40,076 nucleotides of DNA from Parvimonas parva (GTDB lineage: Bacteria > Bacillota > Clostridia > Tissierellales > Peptoniphilaceae), in the NCBI RefSeq assembly GCF_016552165.1, contig NZ_JACVDA010000016.1, positions 4,782 to 44,857 on the forward strand, read 5' to 3'. Below are positions 1 to 9,086 of this stretch, piece after piece. A model generated the notes under the pieces. That model saw only the letters and a program-made list of their open reading frames with translations. It was not told the DNA's origin and did not search any database. Every line of letters begins with the position of its first letter. The first letter of the stretch is position 1. The position numbers and the translations under genes were made by a program.

Positions 1-1265
1 TCTTTAATTTGGATTTCAGCTCCTGCTATTTCTTTTCCGCCTACATTTACTTTGCTGAATTCAACTTCTTTTTCAACTTCTTCCTTAGGTAAAACTGTAA
101 ATGTTTGTGATTTATCTTTTGGATTTTCATGTTTTAATTCTTGTTTCTTATCCGGATTTCCATCTCTGTCTGTATCTATTACATCTTTCGTTGAAACTAC
201 TTTTTCAAAAACTACATAGGATTTCCCGGCTTCTAACTTAATTTTTCCAAAATTTAATGTCCATTCACCTTCCCCTGTTGCATTTGCCCTTATATCATCA
301 CCACTATTTGCTTCAGAAACAGGATTATCAGGATTAACGAGTTTTCCATCTTTTACTTCATAAATTTTACCTTCAATATCATATTCTTCATTTGGGTAAA
401 GTCCCTTATATGTTACCTTATCCGAAACTTCAACTCCACCTTCAATATCCTTTGCTTTTAATGTTGCAATTTCATCTTCAGTTGAAGTCTTTTCTCCGGC
501 TGTTACTGTTGTCTTTATCTCTCCAATAGGTTGATTTTTTTTCAATCGTCCGGTTACAATAGCTTGATATCCAGCTGCTCCGTAAACCCAATCCGGTTTA
601 TATCCACGAAGTTCAAAATCATCAGGTATTTTGACACTATCCACAGCAACACGTAATAAGTATACTGCATTTTTTTGAGCCTGTGAGTACATATCAAACA
701 AATATCGATTAGTCTCTTTATCAATTTTTTGTCCATCTGTATAGCGCCATATTTCTTGTTGAACAACGTTATAAAATTCATACATCGCTGCTTGTAGATT
801 AGGCCAACCTGATCTTCTAATAACATCTGTAGGATCTTCTAAATAAATGTAAACAAGTTTAGATACTATATTCCAAAGTTTATCAGGATCTGTAGGAATT
901 TCACTATATACATGATTATCTCTAACAAGTTTATTAAAACTGTCTTTGTTAAGATTTAACATTTGCGTATATTCACCAAAGTACTCATCCTTACCTGCAT
1001 CATATCCAGGAAATTTCTTACCATTCGCCATACAAAAAGCGAATAGCTCTGCTCGAGCATGCGATTCATCCGATGTAACCATCCCTAAGCGATTTTCTCT
1101 CCCTACTGAGTAATATTTACCATTTTTCGATACTCCTGTAACATCATTGGGAAAACCCGCAGCTTTAGTTTTTGACGATGGTTGAATCACACTTGATATT
1201 ACCATCAAAAACATAATCAAAAACGAAACTGCACTTTTGCAAATTTGTTTGTACCTTTTTTTCAT
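1..1265 (-). CDS. Thioester-domain (TED) surface adhesin, N-terminal part, cut by window edge
   Basis: I translated this gene from the minus strand. The first 421 residues are present and the rest lies left of base 1. It starts at ATG 1265 behind GGAAGGAG. Residues 1-36 are a basic plus hydrophobic signal peptide ending near KAAG. Residues 40-240 look like a thioester domain: a lone cysteine in FCMANG (Cys78) and VVQQEIWRYTDG (167-178), resembling the TQxA region whose Gln forms the internal Cys-Gln thioester. Residues 262-392 match the VaFE/T-shaped repeat type, with SDKVTYKGLYPNEEYDIEG and the ending SYVVFEKV. From about 400, VEFSKVNVGGKEIAGAEIQIK starts a Cna-B/SpaA-type isopeptide domain. 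In Gram-positive bacteria such proteins bind host ligands covalently and are usually sortase-anchored. The anchor is outside the window. I see no clear promoter in the 210 bases upstream. Confidence 0.8.
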   Translation of the reverse strand, partial: MKKRYKQICKSAVSFLIMFLMVISSVIQPSSKTKAAGFPNDVTGVSKNGKYYSVGRENRLGMVTSDESHARAELFAFCMANGKKFPGYDAGKDEYFGEYTQMLNLNKDSFNKLVRDNHVYSEIPTDPDKLWNIVSKLVYIYLEDPTDVIRRSGWPNLQAAMYEFYNVVQQEIWRYTDGQKIDKETNRYLFDMYSQAQKNAVYLLRVAVDSVKIPDDFELRGYKPDWVYGAAGYQAIVTGRLKKNQPIGEIKTTVTAGEKTSTEDEIATLKAKDIEGGVEVSDKVTYKGLYPNEEYDIEGKIYEVKDGKLVNPDNPVSEANSGDDIRANATGEGEWTLNFGKIKLEAGKSYVVFEKVVSTKDVIDTDRDGNPDKKQELKHENPKDKSQTFTVLPKEEVEKEVEFSKVNVGGKEIAGAEIQIK

Positions 1266-1475
1266 TTTTTTACTCCTTCCGTGTTAAAATGTAGATTATT
1301 TACTTTTTGATAATTTTACAGTAAACAATCTCACAATCTTGTCTTAATAAACTTAATGTCGATTATTAACAAATATTAATTATTATATAATAGTAATTAA
1401 AGATGTATTGGATTTCTTATAATTAATATTTAAAAATAGTGTTCTATCTTGAAATATTCAATTTTTAGAGAAATC

Positions 1476-4400
1476 TTAATCTTCCCTTTTATTTTTCTTC
1501 AATACTGATAGTCCAATTCCCGCTAAACCAATCATTACTCCACTTAAGCCTGTTCCTGTAATTGAAGTTTTTGGAAGTTTTTTATTTGTCGGTTTTTTTG
1601 AAACTACTTTTTTCTTAACAACCAAATCACTTCCCTTTATCTTATCTTGTGAATTATCAGGATATGTGATTGTTGCTGTTCCGTCAGAGCCTATTTCAAC
1701 TTTTGTTCCACTTGGGAAGTTTCCTTTATTTGCTTCTTCCACTTTTTTCTTTACAGTTTCTTTTTCTTCTTTTGTTAAATTTGTTGGATTTTCAACAGGT
1801 GTCTTTTCCTTAGGTACAGCCGGTGTTACTTGGTCTGATATTGGTTTTGCCTTTCCAACAGTTATGGAAGCTTCATTACTAGCCCCTTTGCCATTTACTT
1901 TTGCAACGGCTTTAATAACATTGCCTTCAGCTAATGGGGTTCCCAAAGTAATTTCCCATTTTCCGTCAGCCCCTGCTACAACAGTTTTTACTCCTTCCGG
2001 AGTTGTTACTGTCAAAGTTGCTCCCGGTTCTGCAGTCCCTGTTATTTTTTCATCTCCTGCTTTTGCATTATTTATAACAGGCATTCCTGTTCTATTTATC
2101 TTTGGTACAACTTCTTTTTCTTTAACTGTGATAGCTTGTTCCGCTTTTTTGTCTTTTGCTTTTACTTCGACTTTTGTTTGATCTTTTGTTAAATTTTCTG
2201 TCGGTACTGTTATTCCGTATTCAGCAAATTTCCCTGCCGGTACATCGACTGTCTTTCCGTTTTCATCTGTCAATGTTACTTCCATTCCTGCAGGATCAAA
2301 TTTTTCGCCTTCTGTATATGTTGTCTTTGTCGGCGGTGTTGTTATTTCTATCTTCGCTATCTTTTCTTTATCGAATTCTTTTTCTGTTGGTGTTGTATCT
2401 TTTACTGTTACTGGAACTGTTAGCTTATCTGTACTTCCATCTGGATATGTTACTGTTACAGCTACATCTGTTTTTCCTACTGTATTACCATCTGGTAGGC
2501 TTGTTGGATCATCTACTGTTACCTTTGGTGTTTGACCAGGGAATTTTGGATTTTCTTTGAAACCTGGAACTTTTACTGCATCTATAACGTCTTTTTCTGT
2601 TACTGCTGTTCCTTTTTCTTTTTCTACTGCATCTGCTGTTGGTGTATACTTATCAGCGTCTGTTTGACCTTCTACCACTTTTACAATAACTTGTACTATT
2701 TGTTTAGATCCATCTGGATAATTGATAAATACATTTCGGGTATATTGTCCAGCTTTACTATCTTTAGTAGGAAGTTTATTTGAATCTACATAAAGCCATG
2801 CATTAGATTTATTGCCGATTGGAAGTAAGATATTATTTTTATCATTTACACCAAATGTTTGATTATCCTTGTAAATCAGCTTAACCTTCTCATAAACATC
2901 ATGAGCTTTTACAGCAGTACCTTTTGATACAACTAGCTCTCCGCCTTTAGCAGTGAAAAAGTCTTTCCAAGCTTTTACATTAACTTTTACGTCAACTTTA
3001 TCTTCACTGCCATCATTGTATTTTACTACAACTACTGCATCTTTTTTGCCTGGTGTTTTTGTATCTACTGGATCTTTAAAGGTATAGGACTTTACATTTA
3101 TTAAATCACCTTTGTTCTTAATACCGTCTTCTGGTTTTAATGTATCGCCGACTTTTGCAGAAATGTCTTGACCTTTTGGATCGTTCTTTTCAGCGTCTTT
3201 TTGACCTTTTTTTACTACAGTTAATTTGGAAGCTAATTTAGCAGTTCGATCTCCTCTTTTTATTGTAACTTCTCCCTTTTTATCTACAGAGATTTGTTTA
3301 TCTAATAAATTTGGATTTGCAGTTTTAACTGCGACTTTAACAGCTTTTTGTTCATCTGATGTTAAGGAATTAGTATTTTTTACTTCTACTACTGCTGGAT
3401 TTTTAGCGTAGATTCTACTTACTAGGTATGCTTTTTTACCTTGTACATTTGATGGTGTACTTCCAGCTTCATCGAATAAGAAAGTATATCCTGTAAATTC
3501 TTCTACTTTTTCTTTATTATATCCAATAGCAGCTTTTTTAAGTTCTTGTCCATCAAGTCCGACTGCTTTTGATCCTAACAATATTTTATATACATTTGTA
3601 TAAGTTATTGTTGTATCATTTTCAGTCTTTTCTGTACGAACAAATTCATATCCTGGAAAATCTGATACTCCACCCTTGTCAGATTTGTTTCCTTTTTCTG
3701 GTTTTTTTAAATCAATGAATGTTCCATTAGCTATTTCTTGTACCCATTTTGTAATTTCTTTTTTAGTTACTGGATTATTTTTTGCATTTACTTTTACTTC
3801 ATCAGAATGTATGCTGTTTTTTTCAGCCCATGCTTTTACTTCACTTTCATCTTTAACTTGATTTGCAGGAATAGTTACAACACCTGTAGTTTTGTCTATT
3901 TTTATAGATGGGTCAGTTCCATCTGGCAATTTCCATTGTCCCTCATCATTTGTTACTGCCAGAGTGCCTTGATGATTCTTTTCATCAGTATATTCGATTA
4001 GAACACCATCAATGTCTTTATCAGTTGGTGGTGTTACTGTTACTGATCCATCATCGTTTGCTTTTAGAGTTGGAGCTTCTACTTGGGTATCAGCTGCTTT
4101 TACTGTTGCTTCAGCTTGATCTGAAAAATTTTTACCATCTACGTTTTGTGTAGCATAAATTATGTCGCCTTTTGTTAGAGTTACACCATCTGGTACTTTT
4201 GCTGTCCAAGTTCCATCATTTCTTACTTCAACATCCTTTGCAATTTCTGTTCCTTGACCACTTTTATCAGCATTTTCTTTAGTAATATTTACTTTTGCTC
4301 TAGGTATACCTTTACCAGAAATTGTTTTATCATTTTCAGTTACATCATTGATTTTTGGTTTTGCTGGTGTTGTAGCTGTTGCTGTTGGATATTTGTCAGC

Positions 4401-4634
4401 TGGTAGAACTGTGCCTTCTTTTACATTATAAAACTTAGCTCTTTTAAGAGGATTTACTCCTTCGCCATCTGTACCCCAAGCAACTTTTGCATATACATTT
4501 GTAGTTAAACTTATCAACATACTAAATCCAAGCAAGCAGGAAACCAACCCTTTGGATAATTTTCTCATACCCCACTTCGGTTTTTTATTACCATTTTGCC
4601 TTTTTCGTAAAATAACTTTCAATAAGTTTTTCAT
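1476..4634 (-). CDS. Large multi-domain cell-wall-anchored surface protein (Rib/Ig-like repeats, LPKTS sorting signal)
   Basis: The product has 1052 residues. I place the start at ATG 4634 because AGGAGGG lies just upstream; the longer reading from 4658 would put the ribosome site inside the gene. The N-terminus carries a YSIRK-like motif (GMRKLSKGLVSCLLGFSML) and a signal peptide ending near VYAK. An Ig-like Big_6-type unit follows (about 94-180). About 485-748 holds three Rib/alpha-type units ending in YNDGSEDKV, YPDGSKQIV and YPDGSTDKL. An Ig-like unit with TKTTYTEGEKFDPAGMEV follows (765-842), then another Big_6-like unit (845-930). The C-terminus has LPKTS, a hydrophobic segment and a KKNKRED tail, which is a sortase signal with Ser in place of the usual Gly. 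The role is probably adhesion or a surface stalk; the ligand is unknown. It has its own TTGACA/TATAAT promoter with a TA-repeat spacer. Confidence 0.85.
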   Translation of the reverse strand: MKNLLKVILRKRQNGNKKPKWGMRKLSKGLVSCLLGFSMLISLTTNVYAKVAWGTDGEGVNPLKRAKFYNVKEGTVLPADKYPTATATTPAKPKINDVTENDKTISGKGIPRAKVNITKENADKSGQGTEIAKDVEVRNDGTWTAKVPDGVTLTKGDIIYATQNVDGKNFSDQAEATVKAADTQVEAPTLKANDDGSVTVTPPTDKDIDGVLIEYTDEKNHQGTLAVTNDEGQWKLPDGTDPSIKIDKTTGVVTIPANQVKDESEVKAWAEKNSIHSDEVKVNAKNNPVTKKEITKWVQEIANGTFIDLKKPEKGNKSDKGGVSDFPGYEFVRTEKTENDTTITYTNVYKILLGSKAVGLDGQELKKAAIGYNKEKVEEFTGYTFLFDEAGSTPSNVQGKKAYLVSRIYAKNPAVVEVKNTNSLTSDEQKAVKVAVKTANPNLLDKQISVDKKGEVTIKRGDRTAKLASKLTVVKKGQKDAEKNDPKGQDISAKVGDTLKPEDGIKNKGDLINVKSYTFKDPVDTKTPGKKDAVVVVKYNDGSEDKVDVKVNVKAWKDFFTAKGGELVVSKGTAVKAHDVYEKVKLIYKDNQTFGVNDKNNILLPIGNKSNAWLYVDSNKLPTKDSKAGQYTRNVFINYPDGSKQIVQVIVKVVEGQTDADKYTPTADAVEKEKGTAVTEKDVIDAVKVPGFKENPKFPGQTPKVTVDDPTSLPDGNTVGKTDVAVTVTYPDGSTDKLTVPVTVKDTTPTEKEFDKEKIAKIEITTPPTKTTYTEGEKFDPAGMEVTLTDENGKTVDVPAGKFAEYGITVPTENLTKDQTKVEVKAKDKKAEQAITVKEKEVVPKINRTGMPVINNAKAGDEKITGTAEPGATLTVTTPEGVKTVVAGADGKWEITLGTPLAEGNVIKAVAKVNGKGASNEASITVGKAKPISDQVTPAVPKEKTPVENPTNLTKEEKETVKKKVEEANKGNFPSGTKVEIGSDGTATITYPDNSQDKIKGSDLVVKKKVVSKKPTNKKLPKTSITGTGLSGVMIGLAGIGLSVLKKNKRED

Positions 4635-4753
4635 TTTCCCTCCTAATTTCATATACAATTTTATTTTGCTATTCTTATCAAAATTTACACAACCATATCA
4701 ATTTAATTTAAAAATAATTATATATATTCTGATATGTATGAAAACTCACCTTA

Positions 4754-4782
4754 ATTATATATATATATATACAATTTGTCAA
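4754..4782 (-). promoter_or_regulatory. SigA-type promoter of the LPKTS surface protein, with a (TA)n spacer
   Basis: On the minus strand a perfect TTGACA (4782-4777), a 17-base spacer and a perfect TATAAT (4759-4754) lie about 120 bases upstream of the start codon. Of the spacer, 12 bases are TA dinucleotides, and the TA run continues into the -10 box, making (TA)8 over 4771-4756. The current length gives the optimal 17-base spacing. Confidence 0.8.
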
Positions 4783-4878
4783 TACTTTAATGTCAATAAT
4801 CTTTTTCGTTTTTATCAATAATTTCATAAATCAAATTAATTTTCTAAAAAGCAAAAAGAAACTTTTTGATATAAATAA

Positions 4879-4919
4879 ATCCCCCTGTGAAATTTTATTC
4901 ATCAGGAGGATTTTTCATA
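4879..4919 (-). terminator. Hairpin terminator after the histidine kinase gene
   Basis: An imperfect inverted repeat, AATCCCCCTG with CAGGAGGATT, contains one mismatch and a short bulge. It lies directly downstream of the kinase stop codon. The T tract on the minus strand is weak, so termination may be partial. Confidence 0.5.
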
Positions 4920-4929
4920 TACAAAATAT

Positions 4930-6261
4930 TTATTTATCCATATTACTTGACAACTCAATCAAAAATACAATTCCCGTTTTGCTTTTTTCTACTTTGTATT
5001 TTATTCCATAGTTCAATAAAATATTTTTAACAATATATAAGCCCAGACCATTACTGTTTTCTTTATTTAAGCTGAAACTAATTTCAAATATTTTATTTAC
5101 ATCCAAATCTTCATTATCTTTATAGGAATTTTCGATATAAAGCCAATCATCTTTTGTTCCGATGTTAATTACACCATTTTCGTCGGAATATTTAACTGCA
5201 TTGTTTATTAAATTGGACAGTACAATTTTAAGCGCGGTCATTCCTATATAGATTTTTTCATTTTTCAGATTATTGTTGACTTTTATATTTCTATGATTTG
5301 CAAGTAACATATATTGCTTCAAGACATCATCTAATATATCATTAACAACTATTATTTCTTCATCATTTTTCAAATGTTCAAAGGAAGAAACTGACAGCAT
5401 CTGTGAAATACTTCTTGTCAAATGATCGACTATTTCAATACAATTTTCGATATATAAATCTCTATTTTTATATTTTCCGATATTGTATTTCATATTTTCC
5501 AATATTATTTTTAAACTTGCAAGAGGAGTTTTTAATTCATGAGATGTTCCTCTAAAGAAATCATATTTTAATTTTTCTAATTTTACTATTTCTTCATTTT
5601 TAAGCTCTAAATCGTCTATCAACTTTAGTAGAGTACTATACAAATCATTAATATGTTCCTTTAATTCTCCAACTTCATTTGTAGAATCAATTTTTAAATA
5701 GGCAGTTCTATCCAAATTCATCATTTTTTTAGTAACATTTTTTATTTCTTTTATATTATTAGTTATCTCCTTTGCATAAATAAGCGAAACTATGATTGAA
5801 AAAACAAAAGATATAGCCAATGAATATGGCAAGAATTTAAAGCTGAGTTCTTTGGCATCCTTTTTCATATCTGCAGTAGAGATAAATTGTACGAAGATTT
5901 TTTTACCGTTCTTTAGTTCTACTTCTCTTTCTTCAATGATTAAAGAATTATCTTTACTCTTTAAATTTACATTGATGTTATCACCTATTTGTACTTCATC
6001 CTCTCCGTTTTCTCTTTTTATTACAACCTTTATATCGCTACTTTTAGAAAAAAACTCCAAAGACCGTTCTACAAATTTTAAATCTTTTCCCTTAATATTA
6101 TTTGAGATTTCATCAGCTTTTGCATAAAGTTCCTGCTTTCTCGTCTCTAAATAAGTTCTCGGAAAAATAAAAAACACCAATAAATGTATTAATACAATTA
6201 CAGTCCCAAGAATTCTAAATGTCTTGAAAAACATTTTTGGAAATATTTTTAAATTCTTCAT
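4930..6261 (-). CDS. Sensor histidine kinase
   Basis: A 443-residue membrane histidine kinase. Transmembrane segments lie at about 16-35 and 143-163 and flank an extracytoplasmic sensor of roughly 105 residues with no recognisable fold. A HAMP-like linker and coiled coil (about 165-232) follow. The HisKA motif is FFRGTSHELKTPLASLK with phosphoacceptor His241. The ATPase domain has the N box (LINNAVKYSDENG) and G box (NGLGLYIVKN). It overlaps the upstream response regulator by four bases (ATGA), so the two are translationally coupled partners. The neighbouring exporter operon (7042-10385) suggests, by analogy with similar antimicrobial-peptide sensing loci, that it senses a cell-envelope stress or peptide. 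The signal itself cannot be read from the sequence. Confidence 0.9.
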   Translation of the reverse strand: MKNLKIFPKMFFKTFRILGTVIVLIHLLVFFIFPRTYLETRKQELYAKADEISNNIKGKDLKFVERSLEFFSKSSDIKVVIKRENGEDEVQIGDNINVNLKSKDNSLIIEEREVELKNGKKIFVQFISTADMKKDAKELSFKFLPYSLAISFVFSIIVSLIYAKEITNNIKEIKNVTKKMMNLDRTAYLKIDSTNEVGELKEHINDLYSTLLKLIDDLELKNEEIVKLEKLKYDFFRGTSHELKTPLASLKIILENMKYNIGKYKNRDLYIENCIEIVDHLTRSISQMLSVSSFEHLKNDEEIIVVNDILDDVLKQYMLLANHRNIKVNNNLKNEKIYIGMTALKIVLSNLINNAVKYSDENGVINIGTKDDWLYIENSYKDNEDLDVNKIFEISFSLNKENSNGLGLYIVKNILLNYGIKYKVEKSKTGIVFLIELSSNMDK

Positions 6262-6914
6262 TTTCTCTCCAATTTATAACCAACATTTCTGATTGTTACA
6301 ATACAATCCAAACCAAGTTTTTTTCTCAACTCTTTTATATAGACATCTATAACCCTGTCAAAAGGAATTTCATCCGTTTCTTTCCACACATTATCTATTA
6401 TCTGTGCTCTGGTCAAAGCATGTCCTTCGTTTTCCAATAAATATTTCAATATCTCAAGTTCTTTTGCGTTTATATCCACTTCTTCACCGTTGTACTTGGC
6501 TGTATAACTTGTGAAATTAACTTCAGCATTATTATATTCAAATTTCTCACGACTTCCATAATGCCTCTTAATTAAAGAATCTATCCTGGCTTTTAAGACG
6601 GGGAGTGAAAACGGCTTTTCCATATAACCGTCCGCCAAACTTGAAAAAGCATTTATCTTATATTCCTCATCATTAAATGCTGTAAGCATTATCACAGGTA
6701 AATTACTTTTTTTTCTGATTTCTTTTAAGACTTCCAACCCGTTTAGAAAAGGAATTTGTATATCTAACATTACTAAATTAATCTCATTGTTATTAAATTT
6801 TATTAAGGCTTCCTGTCCGTCTTTTGCTTCAATAATGTCATAACCGAATGCAGATAAATATTCAGAAATTCCCTCTCTGATAATTTCATCGTCTTCGACA
6901 ACTAATATTCTCAT
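6258..6914 (-). CDS. OmpR/PhoB-family response regulator
   Basis: A 218-residue two-domain regulator. The receiver domain (1-118) has the acidic pair Glu7-Asp8-Asp9, the phosphorylation site Asp51 in LVMLDIQIP, Thr78 and Lys100 in EKPFS. A winged-helix DNA-binding domain follows (about 125-218), ending in RVIDVYIKELRKKLG and TIRNVGYKLERK. It starts at ATG 6914 behind AAAAGGAGGG. It is the first gene of a two-gene operon with the kinase. The strong terminator at 6967-7000 separates it from the exporter operon just upstream on the same strand, so it is probably transcribed from its own promoter in the short gap. A likely target is the 11-bp repeat array at 10452-10493. Confidence 0.92.
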   Translation of the reverse strand: MRILVVEDDEIIREGISEYLSAFGYDIIEAKDGQEALIKFNNNEINLVMLDIQIPFLNGLEVLKEIRKKSNLPVIMLTAFNDEEYKINAFSSLADGYMEKPFSLPVLKARIDSLIKRHYGSREKFEYNNAEVNFTSYTAKYNGEEVDINAKELEILKYLLENEGHALTRAQIIDNVWKETDEIPFDRVIDVYIKELRKKLGLDCIVTIRNVGYKLERK

Positions 6915-6966
6915 AAACCCTCCTTTTATATAAAAAATTTACTAACACTATTTTACCATAAAAAAC

Positions 6967-7000
6967 AAAAATTATCGATGTATATACACCGATAATTTTT
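6967..7000 (-). terminator. Terminator of the ABC exporter operon
   Basis: Eleven paired bases, AAAAATTATCG with CGATAATTTTT, enclose a 12-base loop that can itself partly pair. On the minus strand the hairpin is followed by TTTTTGTTTTTT. It separates the exporter operon from the response regulator gene. Confidence 0.85.
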
Positions 7001-7041
7001 GCTTTCGTATTAGAATTACGAAGTACCCCCTATGATAAAAA

Positions 7042-8421
7042 CTATTTTGTATCAATTAATAATTCTTTTGGTTTCTTTCTTAAAATATTTGAAGAAGATA
7101 TTACCAATGCAATTGCAAGTACAATTGACATGAATATTACTACATAAAGAAGTGTTTTCGGGTTAATGCTAACATCTAAACTTGTTAATGTCTTATTAAA
7201 TCCATCAACTTCTGCACCACCACCTAATTTTGTTGATGCTGACTGTCTAGCAATTTGTTTTGCAATACTTCCTGTTACTTTCTTTAATATACTATTTCCA
7301 AGCATTTTTCCTGTATATCCTGCTAGGAAATATGAACCTATGAATGCCGGTATGGCAACGAAAAGTAATTCAATAGCAAATTGTCCGAATATCTTAGTTT
7401 TAGAAATTCCTATTGATAACAATACTGCAATTTCTTTCTTTCTGGCATTCATCCACAAGAATAATAATAGTGTAACTACTAAACCTGCAAATATTAGAGA
7501 ACCTGCAAATAATTGATTTGCAATTGAATATATTCCTGAAATTGATTTTTGTAATGCAGGGAAGTTTGAAGAACTCTTAATTAAATTATATGATCTCCAG
7601 TTAATATCCAATTTTTTAAGATCTTTTATTACTTGATCTAAATTTCTATTCCCTTTTACAAAAAATGTTGCATCTTGGTAAGTTGCTGTATCTTCAGTAT
7701 TTCCATAAACTTTGGCAGCTGTATGAACATCTGTAATTAAAGTATTTTCATAAAGTTCTTGTGAATAAGTTACTCCACCTTTACCATGTCCGTCAAAAAG
7801 ACCCTTAATTTCTACCTCTACAGTTTCATTTGCTCCCTTTTCATTATCTGCATCATATAAATTGGATTTTAATTTAATCTTATCCCCAACTTTTAAATTA
7901 TTTTTTGCAGCTAAATCTTTATGCATTAAAATTTTGTTTTTATCTTCGCTGTTTAAATGTTCACCTTCAACTAATTTATATGCTCCGGAAACAAATTTTG
8001 TTTCTTTTTGAGAACTGTTTACACCTGTTAACATAACTGCTCTTTTGAAGTTTTTAGCTCTTTCTGCAGATTCGTTTTGACCAGCTCCCGGTGCTTGAAC
8101 TATATCTAAATTGTCATCAAGATTGGCAACACTGTTGATTCTCTTAACAAAATTATCTACATGTCCTGAATCAACAATTTTCTTGATATCTTGACCTCTT
8201 ACATTACCACCACCTCTGGCAGTACCTTGATTTACTCTTCTATTTATTTCCATTGTAAAACTGTTTGTAATATTTCCAAAAGTTTCTTCTGACGCCTTAT
8301 TTGTAGCATCTTTTATAGATAAACTTATCAAGCTAAGCGCTGACATTGATAAGATAATTAATAATATAATTAATGATTTTAAACTCTTTCTGGTTACATA
8401 TGCAAAAGCATTTTTAAACAT
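7042..8421 (-). CDS. FtsX/MacB-type ABC transporter permease (second copy of the operon)
   Basis: A 459-residue permease with the MacB/FtsX layout. One transmembrane helix lies at the N-terminus (about 15-35). A large extracytoplasmic domain of about 260 residues follows (about 40-300), then three helices at the C-terminus (about 303-325, 347-370 and 420-442). The cytoplasmic motif NARKKEIAVLLSIGISKTKI after the second helix is typical of FtsX-like permeases. It is paralogous to the permease at 9087-10385; both begin with KNAxAYVxRK and share the LLSIG(I/V)SK motif. With the ATPase between them they should form a heterodimeric transporter, probably exporting or extracting peptides or lipids at the membrane. 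It ends in KPKELLID, like KPKEILSQ in its paralogue. It starts at ATG 8421 behind AGGAGG. Confidence 0.88.
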   Translation of the reverse strand: MFKNAFAYVTRKSLKSLIILLIILSMSALSLISLSIKDATNKASEETFGNITNSFTMEINRRVNQGTARGGGNVRGQDIKKIVDSGHVDNFVKRINSVANLDDNLDIVQAPGAGQNESAERAKNFKRAVMLTGVNSSQKETKFVSGAYKLVEGEHLNSEDKNKILMHKDLAAKNNLKVGDKIKLKSNLYDADNEKGANETVEVEIKGLFDGHGKGGVTYSQELYENTLITDVHTAAKVYGNTEDTATYQDATFFVKGNRNLDQVIKDLKKLDINWRSYNLIKSSSNFPALQKSISGIYSIANQLFAGSLIFAGLVVTLLLFLWMNARKKEIAVLLSIGISKTKIFGQFAIELLFVAIPAFIGSYFLAGYTGKMLGNSILKKVTGSIAKQIARQSASTKLGGGAEVDGFNKTLTSLDVSINPKTLLYVVIFMSIVLAIALVISSSNILRKKPKELLIDTK

Positions 8422-8431
8422 TGCTTACCTC

Positions 8432-9076
8432 CTAATTACTTTTTGTTACTTCTTTTAATCTCTTATTATTAAGCTCAAGTATTGTATCAGCTGCGCTTGC
8501 AACTTCTTTACTATGAGTTACTACTATTACACATTTATTTCTCTCTTTTGCAAGTTTTTTCAACACTTCTATTATTTCTCCTGCAGTAGTTTCATCCAAG
8601 TTACCTGTAGGTTCGTCTGCCAAAATAACCGGTGCTTCTGATACTAAAGCTCTTGCAATAGCAACTCTTTGTTGTTGTCCACCTGATAGTTTCATTACAT
8701 TTCTTCTAACTTGAGTTCTATCAAGTCCCAATTCAAGTAAAATATCTTCAGAGGCTTTACTATTTACCAATCTGATATTTTCTAATGGTGATAGATAATC
8801 TATAAGATTATAGTTTTGGAATACTAAAGATATATTATTCTTTCTGTGATTACTATAACCTGCTTTTTCTATATTTTCGTTATTGAACAAAATTTCTCCG
8901 CTATTCGGCTTATCCAATCCTGCCAACAATGAAAGTAATGTTGACTTTCCTGTTCCTGATTTACCGATAATCGCATAAAATTTTCCAAGTTCAAATCCTT
9001 GATTTATTAATGATAAAACTTTTTCTTTTGAATTCGCATAACTATATGTTACGTTTTTAATTTCTAATGTGTTCAT
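8432..9076 (-). CDS. ABC transporter ATP-binding protein (MacB/LolD type)
   Basis: A 214-residue ATPase that powers the two flanking FtsX-like permeases. It carries Walker A GKSGTGKSTL (about 38-47), Q-loop VFQNYNL, signature LSGGQQQRVAIARAL, Walker B VILADEPTGNLD and the switch His in VVVTHS. The sequence around the signature (SGGQQQRVAIARAL followed by ADEPTGNLD) is the form typical of the MacB/LolD/FtsE group that pairs with FtsX-type permeases. The start at ATG 9076 follows AGGAGG, and about 10 bases separate it from each neighbour, so the three genes form one operon. Confidence 0.93.
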   Translation of the reverse strand: MNTLEIKNVTYSYANSKEKVLSLINQGFELGKFYAIIGKSGTGKSTLLSLLAGLDKPNSGEILFNNENIEKAGYSNHRKNNISLVFQNYNLIDYLSPLENIRLVNSKASEDILLELGLDRTQVRRNVMKLSGGQQQRVAIARALVSEAPVILADEPTGNLDETTAGEIIEVLKKLAKERNKCVIVVTHSKEVASAADTILELNNKRLKEVTKSN

Positions 9077-9086
9077 TTATTTCCTC

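Noticed and set aside
1666-4153. Several long plus-strand open frames opposite the large surface protein
   Set aside because: They are antisense shadows of a repetitive coding sequence, with low-complexity Leu/Phe/Ser-rich translations, no ribosome sites and no known domains.
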